Translations under genes and position numbers: made by a program | Shown: one piece after another, positions 36,036 through 46,238 of the stretch | Numbering within the stretch: position 1 is the first letter of the stretch | How the letters are laid out: each line of letters begins with the position of its first letter | Source: Algoriphagus faecimaris | Lineage (GTDB): Bacteria > Bacteroidota > Bacteroidia > Cytophagales > Cyclobacteriaceae | Reading direction: 5' to 3' | Length of the DNA stretch: 64,000 nucleotides | Assembly: GCF_900101705.1 (NCBI RefSeq) | Contig: NZ_FNAC01000005.1 | Coordinates: 62,001 to 126,000, forward strand | The notes under the pieces: model-generated | What the model saw: only the letters and a program-made list of their open reading frames with translations | The model's database searches: none | Told to the model about the DNA's origin: nothing

Positions 36036-36053
36036 CAAGCACATAATTGCTTG
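36036..36053 (+). promoter_or_regulatory. Leader hairpin before rplC
   Basis: CAAGCA (36036-36041) and TGCTTG (36048-36053) pair around a 6-nt loop in the predicted rplC leader. It is a possible target for regulation by a ribosomal protein such as L4, but this is only a guess from position. Confidence 0.3.
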
Positions 36054-36079
36054 TGGATTATCAAATTATCTTATAAAAG

Positions 36080-36712
36080 ATGTCTGGTATTATTGGAAAA
36101 AAAGTAGGTATGACTAGCATTTTTAGTGCCGATGGACGTAATGTCGCATGCACGCTAATAGAAGCTGGTCCTTGCGTAGTGACGCAAGTAAAAAACGTTG
36201 AAACAGACGGGTACAACGCAGTGCAGTTGGGATTCGGTGAGCGTAAGGAGAAAAACACTCCTAAGCCATTGATCGGCCACTTTAAAAAGGCCGGGACTAC
36301 TCCCAAGCATAAAGTTGTTGAGTTCCGTGATTTCCGGGTCGAGTTTGAAGGCCAGGTAGATCTCGGAGCTACTGTGAAGGCTGGTGAGGTATTTATCGAA
36401 GGTGACTTCGTAGATGCTATCGGTACTTCTAAAGGTAAAGGCTTCCAGGGTGTAGTGAAGCGTCATGGTTTTGGTGGTGTGGGTGGACAAACTCACGGTC
36501 AGCATAACAGACAGAGACACCCGGGTTCCATTGGTGCTTGTTCTTGGCCATCCCGAGTATTCAAGGGTATGAGAATGGCTGGAAGAACCGGTGGTGACAG
36601 AGTGAAAGTATTGAACCTCAGAGTATTGAAAATATATGCTGAGCAAAATCTCCTTCTGGTGTCCGGTTCAGTACCAGGTCCAAAAAATTCTTATGTTATT
36701 CTAGAGAAGTAA
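36080..36712 (+). CDS. rplC: 50S ribosomal protein L3
   Basis: The 210-residue protein reaches the peptidyl-transferase centre. Conserved parts include [13 protein letters not shown], the [22 protein letters not shown] loop region and [12 protein letters not shown]. First gene of the S10/spc series here, 3 nt before rplD. Confidence 0.99.
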   Translation: MSGIIGKKVGMTSIFSADGRNVACTLIEAGPCVVTQVKNVETDGYNAVQLGFGERKEKNTPKPLIGHFKKAGTTPKHKVVEFRDFRVEFEGQVDLGATVKAGEVFIEGDFVDAIGTSKGKGFQGVVKRHGFGGVGGQTHGQHNRQRHPGSIGACSWPSRVFKGMRMAGRTGGDRVKVLNLRVLKIYAEQNLLLVSGSVPGPKNSYVILEK

Positions 36713-36715
36713 GCC

Positions 36716-37345
36716 ATGGAATTAGCAGTAATTAATCAAAAAGGAGAAGACACCGGAAGAAAAGTGCAATTGTCAGAGGAGATCTTTGCGATCGAACCTA
36801 ATGACAATGCGATCTATCTGGATGTAAAACAGTACTTGGCTAATCAGAGACAAGGTACTCATAAGTCTAAGGAAAGAAATGAAATAGCTGGGTCTACTAA
36901 GAAGATCAAAAAGCAAAAAGGTACCGGTGGTGCCCGTGCTGGATCTATTAAGTCTCCGCTATTCAGAGGTGGAGGTAGAGTTTTTGGCCCTAAGCCAAGA
37001 GACTATTCCTTCAAATTGAATAAAAAAGTAAAACAACTAGCCAGAAAATCTGCACTTTCTTACAAAGTGAAAGATAGCAGCTTGTCTATTTTGGAAAATA
37101 TCTCTTTTGATTCTCCAAAGACTAAGAACTATCTGGCTTTGCTTAATGGATTGGCGCTATCCGATAAGAAGACGCTTTTGGTTCTCCCTGAAGATAACAA
37201 GAACGTTTACCTATCCAGCAGAAACCTTCCTAAAGCGAAAGTTGTAACTGTGAATGATGTAAATACTTACCAATTGCTTAATGCAGACCATCTGGTTTTG
37301 TGTGAAGAGTCAGTAAGTATATTGGAAACCATTTTATCGAAATAA
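36716..37345 (+). CDS. rplD: 50S ribosomal protein L4
   Basis: The 209-residue protein lines the exit tunnel with its extended loop ([38 protein letters not shown]). In E. coli it also represses the S10 operon; a hairpin in the rplC leader is the only structural hint of that here. Full length, 4 nt before rplW. Confidence 0.98.
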   Translation: MELAVINQKGEDTGRKVQLSEEIFAIEPNDNAIYLDVKQYLANQRQGTHKSKERNEIAGSTKKIKKQKGTGGARAGSIKSPLFRGGGRVFGPKPRDYSFKLNKKVKQLARKSALSYKVKDSSLSILENISFDSPKTKNYLALLNGLALSDKKTLLVLPEDNKNVYLSSRNLPKAKVVTVNDVNTYQLLNADHLVLCEESVSILETILSK

Positions 37346-37349
37346 GACA

Positions 37350-37637
37350 ATGGATATTCTAAAGCAGCCTTTGATTACAGAGAAGATTTCTGCCATGAAC
37401 GAAAAAGGCGTTTATGGATTCATTGTGGAGAAAACCGCAAAGAAACCAGAAATCAAGAATGCTGTAGAGAAAACATACGGTGTGAAAGTGGTCTCTATAA
37501 GAACCATGAGATATGCTGGGAAGCATAAAACAAGATACACCAAGACAAGAATCGTATCAGGCTACACTAATGCTTTCAAGAAGGCAATTGTACAGGTAGC
37601 TGATGGAGAGGTAATCGATTTTTACGGAGAAATTTAA
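37350..37637 (+). CDS. rplW: 50S ribosomal protein L23
   Basis: The 95-residue protein sits at the tunnel exit and binds trigger factor and SRP. It starts with the typical ILKQPLITEKIS and has KPEIKNAVEKTYGVKVVSIRT. Normal bacterial length, 13 nt before rplB. Confidence 0.98.
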   Translation: MDILKQPLITEKISAMNEKGVYGFIVEKTAKKPEIKNAVEKTYGVKVVSIRTMRYAGKHKTRYTKTRIVSGYTNAFKKAIVQVADGEVIDFYGEI

Positions 37638-37650
37638 TTGAATCAATATC

Positions 37651-38475
37651 ATGGCAATTAAAAAATTGAAGCCTGTAACTCCAGGGACAAGATTTAGAGT
37701 GGCTCCGGCTTTTGACGAGATTACTAAGTCAACGCCCGAAAAGTCACTTCTTGCTCCTATCAAGAAGTCAGGTGGTAGAAATAATGATGGCAAAATGACT
37801 GCTCGCTACATTGGCGGTGGTCATAAGCGAAGGCTCAGAATTGTAGACTTCAAAAGAAATAAATTTGGTGTACCGGCAACCGTAAAGGCTATCGAATACG
37901 ATCCAAATCGAACCGCTCGTCTTGCATTACTTTATTATGCAGATGGTGCTAAGGCCTATATTATCGCCCCGGAAGGTTTGCAAGTTGGACAAACAGTGAT
38001 TTCCGGTGAGCAAGTAGCCCCAGAAGTGGGTAATGCTATGCAATTGAAAAGTATCCCTATGGGTACGATTATTCACTGCGTGGAGCTTAAGCCAGGAAAA
38101 GGTGCTGCGATGGTAAGAAGTGCAGGCGGATACGCACAGATTGTAGCTCGTGAGGGCAAATATGTGACGATCAAGCTTCCTTCTGGAGAGATGAGAATGG
38201 TATTAGGAGTTTGTATGGCTACTGTTGGGACTGTTTCCAATGGTGATCACATGAACGTTGTATTGGGTAAAGCCGGCCGTAAGCGTTGGTTAGGAGTGAG
38301 ACCTCGAGTACGAGGTGTAGCTATGAACCCAGTCGATCACCCAATGGGTGGTGGTGAAGGTCGTTCTTCCGGTGGACATCCAAGATCCCGTAATGGGCTA
38401 TTGGCCAAAGGTAAGAAGACTCGCTCTCCTAAAAAGTATTCAAACAAGTTCATCGTTAGCAAAAGATCTAAATAA
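37651..38475 (+). CDS. rplB: 50S ribosomal protein L2
   Basis: The 274-residue protein is needed for subunit joining and peptidyl transfer. It has [20 protein letters not shown] near the start and the C-terminal [16 protein letters not shown], containing the functionally important histidine. Two nucleotides separate it from rpsS. Confidence 0.99.
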   Translation: MAIKKLKPVTPGTRFRVAPAFDEITKSTPEKSLLAPIKKSGGRNNDGKMTARYIGGGHKRRLRIVDFKRNKFGVPATVKAIEYDPNRTARLALLYYADGAKAYIIAPEGLQVGQTVISGEQVAPEVGNAMQLKSIPMGTIIHCVELKPGKGAAMVRSAGGYAQIVAREGKYVTIKLPSGEMRMVLGVCMATVGTVSNGDHMNVVLGKAGRKRWLGVRPRVRGVAMNPVDHPMGGGEGRSSGGHPRSRNGLLAKGKKTRSPKKYSNKFIVSKRSK

Positions 38476-38477
38476 TT

Positions 38478-38756
38478 ATGGCACGTTCATTAAAAAAAGG
38501 TCCTTATATCGAGCATCATCTTCTGAAGAAGGTGGATGTGATGAACGAGTCCGGCAAGAAATCTGTGATCAAGACTTGGTCAAGAAGATCCATGATTTCT
38601 CCAGATTTCGTAGGACATACCTTCGCTGTGCATAACGGAAATAAGTTCATACCGGTATTTGTAACAGATAACATGGTAGGTCACAAGCTAGGTGAATTCG
38701 CTCCTACCAGAAATTTCAGAGGCCACATTGCCAAAAAAGATAAAGGAAAGAGATAA
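38478..38756 (+). CDS. rpsS: 30S ribosomal protein S19
   Basis: The 92-residue head protein contacts S13. It has the usual [17 protein letters not shown] start, [21 protein letters not shown] and [14 protein letters not shown]. Standard length, 2 nt before rplV. Confidence 0.99.
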   Translation: MARSLKKGPYIEHHLLKKVDVMNESGKKSVIKTWSRRSMISPDFVGHTFAVHNGNKFIPVFVTDNMVGHKLGEFAPTRNFRGHIAKKDKGKR

Positions 38757-38758
38757 TC

Positions 38759-39151
38759 ATGGAAGCAGTAGCAAGATTAAATAATGTTCCTACCTCTCCT
38801 CGCAAAATGCGACTTGTCGCTGACCTTGTCAGAGGCAAAAGAGTGGGTTTGGCGCTTAGCATATTGAAGTTTACTCCTAATCACGGAGCTATCCGTTTGG
38901 AAAAACTTTTACTTTCTGCAGTAGCCAATTGGCAGGCAAAGAATCCTGATGCTAAGCTTGAAGAAGCAGATTTATACATCAAAACCGTTACGGTAGACGA
39001 AGGTAGATCACTCAAGAGATTGAGACCCGCTCCTCAAGGTCGTGGCCACAGAATCCGCAAAAGATCAAATCATGTAACTCTAATAGTCGATTCATTCGAT
39101 GATGTAGACGTTACCGCTGAGGTAGTAGAAACAAACGAAAAGGCAAATTAA
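38759..39151 (+). CDS. rplV: 50S ribosomal protein L22
   Basis: The 130-residue protein has the globular part ([19 protein letters not shown]) and the beta-hairpin that reaches the exit tunnel ([19 protein letters not shown]). It carries an acidic tail of about 15 residues after the core. Nine nucleotides separate it from rpsC. Confidence 0.98.
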   Translation: MEAVARLNNVPTSPRKMRLVADLVRGKRVGLALSILKFTPNHGAIRLEKLLLSAVANWQAKNPDAKLEEADLYIKTVTVDEGRSLKRLRPAPQGRGHRIRKRSNHVTLIVDSFDDVDVTAEVVETNEKAN

Positions 39152-39160
39152 GAACAGACT

Positions 39161-39892
39161 ATGGGACAAAAGATTAACCCAATAGGATTTAGACTTGGTG
39201 TAGTCAAAGGCTGGGATTCCAACTGGTATGGTGGAAAAGACTTTGCTGATAAACTATACGAAGATCAACAAATCCGTAAGTACGTCCTTGCCAGAATTCC
39301 AAAGGGTGGGATTTCTAAGGTAATCATTGAGCGTACGCTCAAGCGTATTACACTTACGATTCATACCGCCCGACCAGGAGTAGTTATTGGTAAAGGTGGA
39401 GCCGAAGTAGACAAGCTGAAGGAAGAGCTTAAAAAGATTACCAACAAAGACATTCAGATCAACATCTTTGAAATCAAAAGACCTGAATTGGATGCTAAAT
39501 TAGTTGGAGAATCAATCGCTCAGCAGCTTCAAGCCAGAATTTCTTTCAGAAGAGCAATGAAGCAAGCGATTGCTGCATCCATGAGAGTGGGAGCTGAAGG
39601 AATCAAAATCAAACTTTCTGGTCGTCTGGGTGGAGCTGAAATGGCTCGATCCGAAATGTACAAGGAGGGAAGAATTCCTCTACATACTTTGAGAGCTGAC
39701 ATTGATTACGCATTATCAGAGGCATTGACTGTCTATGGAATCATCGGAATCAAAGTGTGGATTTTCAAAGGTGAAGTGTACGGTAAAAGGGATTTGTCTC
39801 CTAACCAAGGTGCTGCCAATGAGCCTAAAGGCCCAAGAAATGCAGGTCCTAAAGGAGATAGAGGTCCGAGACGCAGAAAAAGAAATAACTAA
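39161..39892 (+). CDS. rpsC: 30S ribosomal protein S3
   Basis: The 243-residue protein has the N-terminal [14 protein letters not shown] segment, a KH domain with [15 protein letters not shown], and a C-terminal basic tail rich in Gly, Pro and Arg that extends past the E. coli length. It sits at the mRNA entry and acts in helicase function of the ribosome. rplP follows after 23 nt. Confidence 0.99.
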   Translation: MGQKINPIGFRLGVVKGWDSNWYGGKDFADKLYEDQQIRKYVLARIPKGGISKVIIERTLKRITLTIHTARPGVVIGKGGAEVDKLKEELKKITNKDIQINIFEIKRPELDAKLVGESIAQQLQARISFRRAMKQAIAASMRVGAEGIKIKLSGRLGGAEMARSEMYKEGRIPLHTLRADIDYALSEALTVYGIIGIKVWIFKGEVYGKRDLSPNQGAANEPKGPRNAGPKGDRGPRRRKRNN

Positions 39893-39915
39893 TTTTCACC
39901 GATAAGTGAGAACTC

Positions 39916-40335
39916 ATGTTACAGCCAAAAAGAACTAAATATAGGAAAATGCAAAAGGGCCGTGTCAAAGGCATTGCGCAAAGAGGGCATACGCTTTCTT
40001 TCGGCAACTTTGGCATCAAGTCCCTGGAAGCAGGATGGATTACCTCCCGTCAAATAGAAGCAGCTCGTATCGCGATGACAAGAGCGATGAAGAGAGAAGG
40101 ACAAGTTTGGATTAGAATTTTTCCGGACAAGCCCATCACTAAGAAGCCTGCTGAAGTACGTATGGGTAAGGGTAAAGGTGCTCCCGAATATTGGGTAGCA
40201 GTGATCAAGCCAGGTACCATCCTCTTCGAAGCTACAGGTGTATCTATGGAAACTGCCAAAGAGGCGCTAAGACTTGCACAGCAGAAACTTCCAGTAAGTA
40301 CCAAGTTTGTTGTTCGTAGAGACTACGCAGAATAA
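39916..40335 (+). CDS. rplP: 50S ribosomal protein L16
   Basis: The 139-residue protein is near the A site and helps position aminoacyl-tRNA. Typical parts are [40 protein letters not shown] and [17 protein letters not shown]. Standard length, 9 nt before rpmC. Confidence 0.99.
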   Translation: MLQPKRTKYRKMQKGRVKGIAQRGHTLSFGNFGIKSLEAGWITSRQIEAARIAMTRAMKREGQVWIRIFPDKPITKKPAEVRMGKGKGAPEYWVAVIKPGTILFEATGVSMETAKEALRLAQQKLPVSTKFVVRRDYAE

Positions 40336-40344
40336 TCAGGAGCT

Positions 40345-40527
40345 ATGAAATATACAGAGATCCATTCACTTTCCGTAAGTGAAATTGCTGAGAGAATCAG
40401 CACTGAGAAAGCGAATCTGAGCAAGTTACAATTTGCTCACTCAATTTCTCCTATCGAGAATCCAAACAGAATCCGCGAGACCAAGCGTCTGATCGCAAGA
40501 TTAAAGACTGCATTGGCTGCCAAATAA
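40345..40527 (+). CDS. rpmC: 50S ribosomal protein L29
   Basis: The 60-residue two-helix protein sits by the exit tunnel. The NPNRIRETKRLIARLKTAL segment is the L29 signature. Its start is preceded by AGGAGC, one of the few Shine-Dalgarno-like sequences in this block. It is 18 nt before rpsQ. Confidence 0.97.
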   Translation: MKYTEIHSLSVSEIAERISTEKANLSKLQFAHSISPIENPNRIRETKRLIARLKTALAAK

Positions 40528-40545
40528 TAGCTAACAGAAAACAAA

Positions 40546-40809
40546 ATGGCTACGATCGAAAGAAATCTTCGAAAAGAAAGAGTTGGTAAAGTCGTGAGTA
40601 ACAAAATGGATAAATCCATTACTGTCGCTGTAGAACGTAAAGTAAAGCACGGCATGTATGGTAAGTTTGTTACGAAGACTACCAAATTTATGGCTCATGA
40701 CGAGAAAAACGAGTGTAACCCAGGTGACACCGTTAAGATCAGCGAGACTCGTCCGCTGAGTAAGAACAAGCGTTGGAGATTAGTTGAAATTATTGAAAGG
40801 GCTAAGTAA
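40546..40809 (+). CDS. rpsQ: 30S ribosomal protein S17
   Basis: The 87-residue protein is an OB-fold binder of 16S rRNA. It has [24 protein letters not shown]-type sequence and the [23 protein letters not shown] motif. Normal length, 2 nt before rplN. Confidence 0.98.
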   Translation: MATIERNLRKERVGKVVSNKMDKSITVAVERKVKHGMYGKFVTKTTKFMAHDEKNECNPGDTVKISETRPLSKNKRWRLVEIIERAK

Positions 40810-40811
40810 TC

Positions 40812-41180
40812 ATGATACAGCAAGAATCCAGACTAAGTGTGGCGGACAACTCCGGTGCCAAAGAGGTATTGGTCATCCGCGTATTGGGAGGAACCAAAAA
40901 GCGATATGCTTCTATCGGTGATAAAGTAGTCGTGACTGTAAAGTCAGCCCTATCTTCCAGCAACATGAAAAAAGGTACCGTTTCTAGAGCGGTAATCGTC
41001 CGAACTAGAAAAGAGATAAGACGTAAAGACGGGTCTTATATTCGATTTGAGGACAACGCTGCTGTTTTGTTAAACAACAACGATGAGCCTAGAGGCACTC
41101 GTATCTTCGGCCCTGTGGCTAGAGAGTTGAGAGAGAAGCAGTTTATGAAAATCGTTTCTTTGGCCCCTGAAGTATTGTAA
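40812..41180 (+). CDS. rplN: 50S ribosomal protein L14
   Basis: The 122-residue protein forms an intersubunit bridge. It starts [18 protein letters not shown] and has [27 protein letters not shown] at the end, both signatures of L14. Length identical to the common bacterial form; 2 nt before rplX. Confidence 0.99.
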   Translation: MIQQESRLSVADNSGAKEVLVIRVLGGTKKRYASIGDKVVVTVKSALSSSNMKKGTVSRAVIVRTRKEIRRKDGSYIRFEDNAAVLLNNNDEPRGTRIFGPVARELREKQFMKIVSLAPEVL

Positions 41181-41182
41181 TC

Positions 41183-41527
41183 ATGGAAAGAAAATTCAAC
41201 AAGCAGCCAAAGCTGCATATCAAAACCGGAGACACTGTAAAGGTGATCGCTGGTGATGACAAAGGTAAAACAGGGACAGTTCTTTCTGTTGAGACCGCCA
41301 AGAGAAGAGCTTTTGTAGAAGGTATAAATATCGTTACAAAGCACGTGAAGCCTACTGCTTCTAAGCCTCAAGGCGGAATCGAAAAAATGGAAGCACCGGT
41401 TCACATCAGTAATTTGATGCTGGTAGATCCTAAAACTGGCGAAGCTACTAGAACTGGTCGTAAGACTGGCGAAAACGGTAAACTAGTGAGATATTCTAAA
41501 AAAACCGGGGAGGTGATCAATGGCTAA
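41183..41527 (+). CDS. rplX: 50S ribosomal protein L24
   Basis: The 114-residue assembly-initiator protein has a KOW motif ([21 protein letters not shown]) and [17 protein letters not shown]. Its stop lies inside rplE: the two genes overlap by 8 nt, so translation is probably coupled. Confidence 0.98.
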   Translation: MERKFNKQPKLHIKTGDTVKVIAGDDKGKTGTVLSVETAKRRAFVEGINIVTKHVKPTASKPQGGIEKMEAPVHISNLMLVDPKTGEATRTGRKTGENGKLVRYSKKTGEVING

Positions 41528-42080
41528 TCCTAGAATGAAATCAAAGTACTTGAGCGATATCGTTCCTGCTTTGAAAGAGAAATTTCAGTATTCATCTGTG
41601 ATGCAGGTGCCTAAACTGACAAAAATTGTGCTTAATAAAGGTATTGGAGCAGCAGTAGCCGACAAGAAGTTGGTCGATCAGGGAGTTGAAGAACTTTCTT
41701 TGATCACAGGCCAAAGAGCTGTAGCTACTATTGCAAAAACTTCCGTCTCTAACTTCAAACTCAGAGAAGGAATGCCGATCGGTGCCAAAGTGACACTACG
41801 AGGTGAGAAGATGTACGAATTCTTGGACCGTTTGATGACTGTAGCACTTCCTCGTGTTCGTGACTTCAAAGGAATTTCCGATAAAGGATTCGACGGAAGA
41901 GGTAACTATACCTTAGGTGTGACTGAGCAAATTATTTTCCCTGAAATCTCTATCGAAAAGGTAAATAGAATCTCTGGTATGGATATCACCTTTGTGACTT
42001 CTGCCAATACAGATGAAGAAAGCTTGGCTTTATTGAAAGCTTTCGGTATGCCTTTCGTTAAAAACACAAATCAAGAATAA
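41520..42080 (+). CDS. rplE: 50S ribosomal protein L5
   Basis: The 186-residue protein binds 5S rRNA and contacts the P-site tRNA. Conserved parts are [32 protein letters not shown] and the C-terminal [21 protein letters not shown]. Its ATG overlaps the end of rplX by 8 nt; rpsN begins 2 nt after the stop. Confidence 0.99.
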   Translation: MANPRMKSKYLSDIVPALKEKFQYSSVMQVPKLTKIVLNKGIGAAVADKKLVDQGVEELSLITGQRAVATIAKTSVSNFKLREGMPIGAKVTLRGEKMYEFLDRLMTVALPRVRDFKGISDKGFDGRGNYTLGVTEQIIFPEISIEKVNRISGMDITFVTSANTDEESLALLKAFGMPFVKNTNQE

Positions 42081-42082
42081 TT

Positions 42083-42352
42083 ATGGCAAGAGAGTCCATC
42101 AAAGCTCGTGAGAGAAAGAGAGAGCGTCTGGTAGCCAAGTATGCTAAAAAAAGAGCCGAGCTAAAAGCTGCAGGTGATTATGAAGCACTTGACAAATTGC
42201 CTAAAAACGCTTCACCTGTAAGACTTCATAATAGATGTAAGCTTACTGGTAGACCAAAAGGCTACATGAGAAAGTTTGGTATCAACAGGGTGACCTTCCG
42301 AGAAATGGCCGCAGCAGGCAAGATCCCGGGAGTGACTAAGTCCAGCTGGTAA
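42083..42352 (+). CDS. rpsN: 30S ribosomal protein S14, zinc-free form
   Basis: The 89-residue protein has the S14 core [27 protein letters not shown] but only one cysteine and no CxxC pairs, so it belongs to the longer zinc-independent class. It lies at its standard spc position. An 82-nt gap with a candidate promoter follows. Confidence 0.98.
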   Translation: MARESIKARERKRERLVAKYAKKRAELKAAGDYEALDKLPKNASPVRLHNRCKLTGRPKGYMRKFGINRVTFREMAAAGKIPGVTKSSW

Positions 42353-42389
42353 AATAACGACAGTAGTTTTTATTTAAAAAATCAATTCG

Positions 42390-42397
42390 TAACTTTG
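42390..42397 (+). promoter_or_regulatory. Candidate internal promoter before rpsH
   Basis: TAACTTTG exactly matches TAnnTTTG and lies 37 nt before the rpsH ATG. The expected -33 position reads TTT rather than TTG, so support is moderate. The unusual 82-nt gap in an otherwise tight gene series supports a site here. Confidence 0.5.
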
Positions 42398-42434
42398 CAC
42401 GCCCAAATTAGGGTGGAGCTAGACAATTTATACC

Positions 42435-42830
42435 ATGACTGATCCAATAGCTGATTATTTGACTCGATTGAGAAATGCCATCAAGGCCTCTCATCGAATC
42501 GTAGAAATACCTGCTTCTAACATCAAGAAGGAGATCACTAAAGTATTGCACGATAAAGGATATATCCAGAACTATAAGTTTGAGGATAATGGACCTCAGG
42601 GTTCTATCAAAATCGCTTTGAAGTATAATCCTACTACAAAGCAAAATGCAATCGTGAGCCTTAAGCGTGTGAGTACACCAGGTTTAAGAAAGTATGTAAA
42701 GCACGAAGCACTTCCTCGCGTCATCAACGGCCTTGGTATTGCCATCGTTTCTACATCCAAAGGAGTAATGACTGACAAAGAAGCACGTACCGAAGGTATC
42801 GGTGGTGAGGTGCTTTGCTATGTATATTAA
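42435..42830 (+). CDS. rpsH: 30S ribosomal protein S8
   Basis: The 131-residue protein binds central 16S rRNA. It begins [16 protein letters not shown] and ends [16 protein letters not shown], as usual. In E. coli S8 represses the spc operon by binding its message near rplE; whether that applies here was not assessed. rplF starts 9 nt later. Confidence 0.99.
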   Translation: MTDPIADYLTRLRNAIKASHRIVEIPASNIKKEITKVLHDKGYIQNYKFEDNGPQGSIKIALKYNPTTKQNAIVSLKRVSTPGLRKYVKHEALPRVINGLGIAIVSTSKGVMTDKEARTEGIGGEVLCYVY

Positions 42831-42839
42831 TTTACTATC

Positions 42840-43397
42840 ATGTCAAGAATAGGTAAAAAACCAATAAATCTACCCAGCGGTGTTACTGTAGACGTTTCCT
42901 CTCCAGGAGAGGTAACCGTTAAAGGTCCAAAGGGTACACTGGTACAGGAGGTAAATCCTGATATCCAAGTCAAAGTGGAAGGGAACGAAATAGTCGTTGC
43001 TCGTCCAACTGACTCCAAAAGGCACAAATCTTTACATGGTCTTTATAGATCATTGATCAACAATATGGTGATTGGTGTATCTGAGGGATACAAGAAAGAA
43101 TTGGAACTAGTAGGGGTGGGTTATAAAGCTACTAACCAAGGTCAGGTTCTTGAATTGAACTTAGGTTATTCACACAATATCTTCTTTGCATTGCCTGCAG
43201 ATGTTGCTGTGAAAACTGAGACTCCAAAAGGTAAGAATCCACTTATTACACTAGAAGCTATCGATAAAGAACTTATCGGTCAAGTAGCAGCAAAAATAAA
43301 ATCACTTCGTAAAATCGAGCCTTACAAAGGTAAAGGTGTACGTTTTGTTGGTGAACAAATTAGACGTAAGGCTGGTAAAACTGCCGGTAAAAAATAA
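42840..43397 (+). CDS. rplF: 50S ribosomal protein L6
   Basis: The 185-residue protein has two duplicated domains and the signatures MSRIGKKPINLPSGV and the C-terminal EPYKGKGVRFVGEQIRRKAGK. It lies near the factor-binding site. Normal length, 6 nt before rplR. Confidence 0.99.
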   Translation: MSRIGKKPINLPSGVTVDVSSPGEVTVKGPKGTLVQEVNPDIQVKVEGNEIVVARPTDSKRHKSLHGLYRSLINNMVIGVSEGYKKELELVGVGYKATNQGQVLELNLGYSHNIFFALPADVAVKTETPKGKNPLITLEAIDKELIGQVAAKIKSLRKIEPYKGKGVRFVGEQIRRKAGKTAGKK

Positions 43398-43403
43398 TAG
43401 GTT

Positions 43404-43754
43404 ATGGCATTTAATAAGAATTCCAGAAGACTTAGAATCAAGCAGGGTATCCGTAGAAAAATCTCCGGTACTGATTCCAGACCTCGTTTATCTGTATTCA
43501 AAAGTAATACAGGTATATATGCGCAACTTGTCGATGACCTTCAGGGTCGTACTTTGGCGCAAGCTTCTTCAAAAGAACTTGGCGCTAAGGAAAACATCAA
43601 TGTATCTGTCTCTGTAGAGGTAGGTAAAAAGCTAGCCGAAAGAGCTGTCGCCAATGGTGTGAGCGAAGTAGTATTTGACAGAAATGGCTACTTGTATCAT
43701 GGTAATGTGAAAGCTTTGGCCGATGGTGCCAGAGAAGGAGGCCTTAAATTTTAA
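43404..43754 (+). CDS. rplR: 50S ribosomal protein L18
   Basis: The 116-residue 5S rRNA binder has [25 protein letters not shown] near the start and [25 protein letters not shown] at the end. Normal length; rpsE follows after 6 nt. Confidence 0.99.
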   Translation: MAFNKNSRRLRIKQGIRRKISGTDSRPRLSVFKSNTGIYAQLVDDLQGRTLAQASSKELGAKENINVSVSVEVGKKLAERAVANGVSEVVFDRNGYLYHGNVKALADGAREGGLKF

Positions 43755-43760
43755 TCCATT

Positions 43761-44279
43761 ATGTCTCAACAAAGAAAAAAGCCTATCAGGGCTACAGATA
43801 CAGAATTAAAAGAAAAAGTAGTAGCGATCAACCGAGTAGCTAAAGTAGTAAAAGGTGGTAGAAGATTCTCTTTTTCTTCAATCGTGGTAGTAGGTGATGG
43901 TAATGGTGTTGTAGGTTATGGATTGGGTAAAGCCAACGAAGTAACAGACGCAATCACTAAAGGCATCGAAGACGCAAAGAAAAACTTGGTAAAGGTGCCA
44001 GTACTCAAAGGAACTATTCCTCATGAGCAACTTGGTAAATTTGGAGGTGGCTTTGTTCTGATCAAGCCTGCTGCTCCAGGTACTGGTGTAATCGCCGGTG
44101 GTGCGATGCGTGCCGTACTCGAATCAGCTGGTGTGACTGACGTATTAGCTAAATCAAAAGGTTCTTCCAATCCACACAACGTGGTGAAAGCTACCATTGA
44201 TGCGTTGATGCAACTTAGAGACGCGATTTCTGTTTCACAGCAGAGAGGTGTCAAATTGTCTAAAGTTTTTAACGGATAA
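43761..44279 (+). CDS. rpsE: 30S ribosomal protein S5
   Basis: The 172-residue protein contributes to decoding accuracy and the mRNA entry helicase. It has [27 protein letters not shown] and the [22 protein letters not shown]-terminal domain. Five nucleotides separate it from rpmD. Confidence 0.99.
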   Translation: MSQQRKKPIRATDTELKEKVVAINRVAKVVKGGRRFSFSSIVVVGDGNGVVGYGLGKANEVTDAITKGIEDAKKNLVKVPVLKGTIPHEQLGKFGGGFVLIKPAAPGTGVIAGGAMRAVLESAGVTDVLAKSKGSSNPHNVVKATIDALMQLRDAISVSQQRGVKLSKVFNG

Positions 44280-44284
44280 TCATC

Positions 44285-44464
44285 ATGGCTAAGATTAAAA
44301 TCACGCAAGTAAAATCCGTAATTGATCGTCCAAAAGATCAAAAAGCAACAATCACTGCTTTAGGTCTAGGTAAGATCAATAAATCTGTAGAAGTAGAAAA
44401 TACTCCACAGATTGCCGGTATGGTAAATAAAGTTAATCACCTTGTAAAAGTGGAGGAAGCTTAA
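44285..44464 (+). CDS. rpmD: 50S ribosomal protein L30
   Basis: A 59-residue frame starts ATG at 44285 and ends TAA at 44464. It reads [20 protein letters not shown], then [21 protein letters not shown], the standard L30 pattern (ISVIG..RQKKTL-type repeat replaced by [10 protein letters not shown]). It fits exactly between rpsE and rplO, where L30 is expected. Confidence 0.96.
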   Translation: MAKIKITQVKSVIDRPKDQKATITALGLGKINKSVEVENTPQIAGMVNKVNHLVKVEEA

Positions 44465-44466
44465 TT

Positions 44467-44913
44467 ATGAAATTACATACATTAAAACCAGCTGATGGAT
44501 CTACCAAAAACCGAAAAAGAATCGGTAGAGGTCAAGGATCCGGTAGAGGTGGGACTTCTACAAGAGGTCACAAAGGAGCCAAGTCAAGATCTGGATACAA
44601 AACGAAATTAGGTTTCGAAGGTGGTCAGATGCCACTTCAGCGTAGAGTACCAAAATTTGGCTTCAAAAGCTTTAACAGAGTTGAGTTCAAACCAGTAAAT
44701 TTGGATACCTTGCAGGCCCTTGCGTCTCAATATAACTTGGAGTCGATCGATTTGGATACTTTGGTTGCTCATGGAGTAGCCTCCAAGAACGATAAGGTAA
44801 AAGTTTTGGGCAATGGCGAATTGAGTTCAAAAGTTGCAGTCTCTGCACATGGATTCTCTGCAAGCGCGATTGCTGCGATTGAAAAAGCGGGTGGTTCCGT
44901 AAACAAGATTTAA
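44467..44913 (+). CDS. rplO: 50S ribosomal protein L15
   Basis: The 148-residue protein has the glycine-rich N-terminus ([20 protein letters not shown]) and the [17 protein letters not shown] signature. It binds 23S rRNA late in assembly. Two nucleotides separate it from rpmD, 4 from secY. Confidence 0.99.
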   Translation: MKLHTLKPADGSTKNRKRIGRGQGSGRGGTSTRGHKGAKSRSGYKTKLGFEGGQMPLQRRVPKFGFKSFNRVEFKPVNLDTLQALASQYNLESIDLDTLVAHGVASKNDKVKVLGNGELSSKVAVSAHGFSASAIAAIEKAGGSVNKI

Positions 44914-44917
44914 TTAA

Positions 44918-46237
44918 ATGAAAAAGTTTATTTCGACAGTTAAGAACATCTTCTCGATCGAAGACCTTAGAATTAGAATCCTGAATACCATTGGATTTCT
45001 AATTGTTTTCAGATTGGGTTCCTTTATTGTTCTCCCTGGTGTGGATCCTTCAAAACTTGGGGGGCCTCAAGAGGGTATCTTCGGCTTGATTGACACCTTC
45101 CTTGGAGGTGCATTTAGTAATGCATCTATCTTTGGCCTAGGTATCATGCCTTACATTTCTGCATCGATTGTGTTGCAGCTATTGACTGTCGGAGTACCCT
45201 ACTTTCAAAAAATGCAAAAGGAGGGTGAATCTGGTCGAAAAAGAATCAATCAGATCACCCGTGTCCTTACTATCTTAATTACTATAGCACAGGGTATAGG
45301 TTATGTATCGGCTACCATCCTTCCTACTGGAGCGGTGATGGTTAGTACTACGCTATTCATGTTTAGCTCTCTTGTTTTGCTTTCTGCCGGTACCATGTTT
45401 TGTATGTGGTTGGGTGAGAAAATCACAGAAAAGGGAATCGGTAATGGTATCTCCATGTTGATCATGATCGGTATTATTTCCAGATTTCCTGGGGCTATCA
45501 TTGCTGAAGTATTAGAGAAAAATACCTCCGGTATGTTGTTGCTTCTTATCGAAGCGGCTGTTTTATTCTTTGTAGTACTTTGTGTGATAGCATTGACTGA
45601 GGCTACTCGTAGAATTCCGGTTCAATATGCCAAGCAAGTTGTGGGTGGTAAAGTATATGGAGGACAGCGTCAGTACATTCCTATCAAGGTGAATGCTTCT
45701 GGGGTTATGCCTATTATCTTTGCTCAGTCACTCATGTTTGTGCCGGCCTTAATTGCTCAGATTTGGGCTAGCGAAAGTGATATTGCCAATTATATCGGGA
45801 CAACATTTTCTGATTTCACTTCTTGGCAGTACAATCTCTTATTCGCAGTCTTAATTATCATTTTCACATTCTTCTATACAGCTATCACGGTTAACCCTGA
45901 GCAGATTGCTGAAGATATGAAACGCAATGGGGGTTTTGTTCCAGGTATCAAGCCAGGTGCACCTACCTCCGAGTTTATCGATGGTATCATCTCCAAGATT
46001 ACCTTACCAGGTTCTATTCTATTGGCTCTTGTTGCGATTCTTCCTGCACTTGCCATTGTATCTGGAGTAGGAGCTGAGTTTGCTCAGTTTTATGGAGGTA
46101 CATCTCTTTTGATTATGGTGGGTGTGATTATGGACACTCTTCGTCAGATTGAGAGTTATCTATTGATGAGACATTACGAGGGAATGATGAAGAGTGGTAA
46201 TATGAAGAATAGCGCTTCTAATTACCAGGTAGCTTAA
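44918..46237 (+). CDS. secY: Preprotein translocase subunit SecY
   Basis: The 439-residue protein forms the inner-membrane channel. Ten membrane helices are visible; the plug-region GGAFSNASIFGLGIMPYISASI, the cytosolic loop RRIPVQYAKQ and the GFVPGIKPG segment before the last helices are conserved. It is the usual spc-operon member between rplO and map; map starts 1 nt after its stop. Confidence 0.99.
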   Translation: MKKFISTVKNIFSIEDLRIRILNTIGFLIVFRLGSFIVLPGVDPSKLGGPQEGIFGLIDTFLGGAFSNASIFGLGIMPYISASIVLQLLTVGVPYFQKMQKEGESGRKRINQITRVLTILITIAQGIGYVSATILPTGAVMVSTTLFMFSSLVLLSAGTMFCMWLGEKITEKGIGNGISMLIMIGIISRFPGAIIAEVLEKNTSGMLLLLIEAAVLFFVVLCVIALTEATRRIPVQYAKQVVGGKVYGGQRQYIPIKVNASGVMPIIFAQSLMFVPALIAQIWASESDIANYIGTTFSDFTSWQYNLLFAVLIIIFTFFYTAITVNPEQIAEDMKRNGGFVPGIKPGAPTSEFIDGIISKITLPGSILLALVAILPALAIVSGVGAEFAQFYGGTSLLIMVGVIMDTLRQIESYLLMRHYEGMMKSGNMKNSASNYQVA

Positions 46238-46238
46238 T

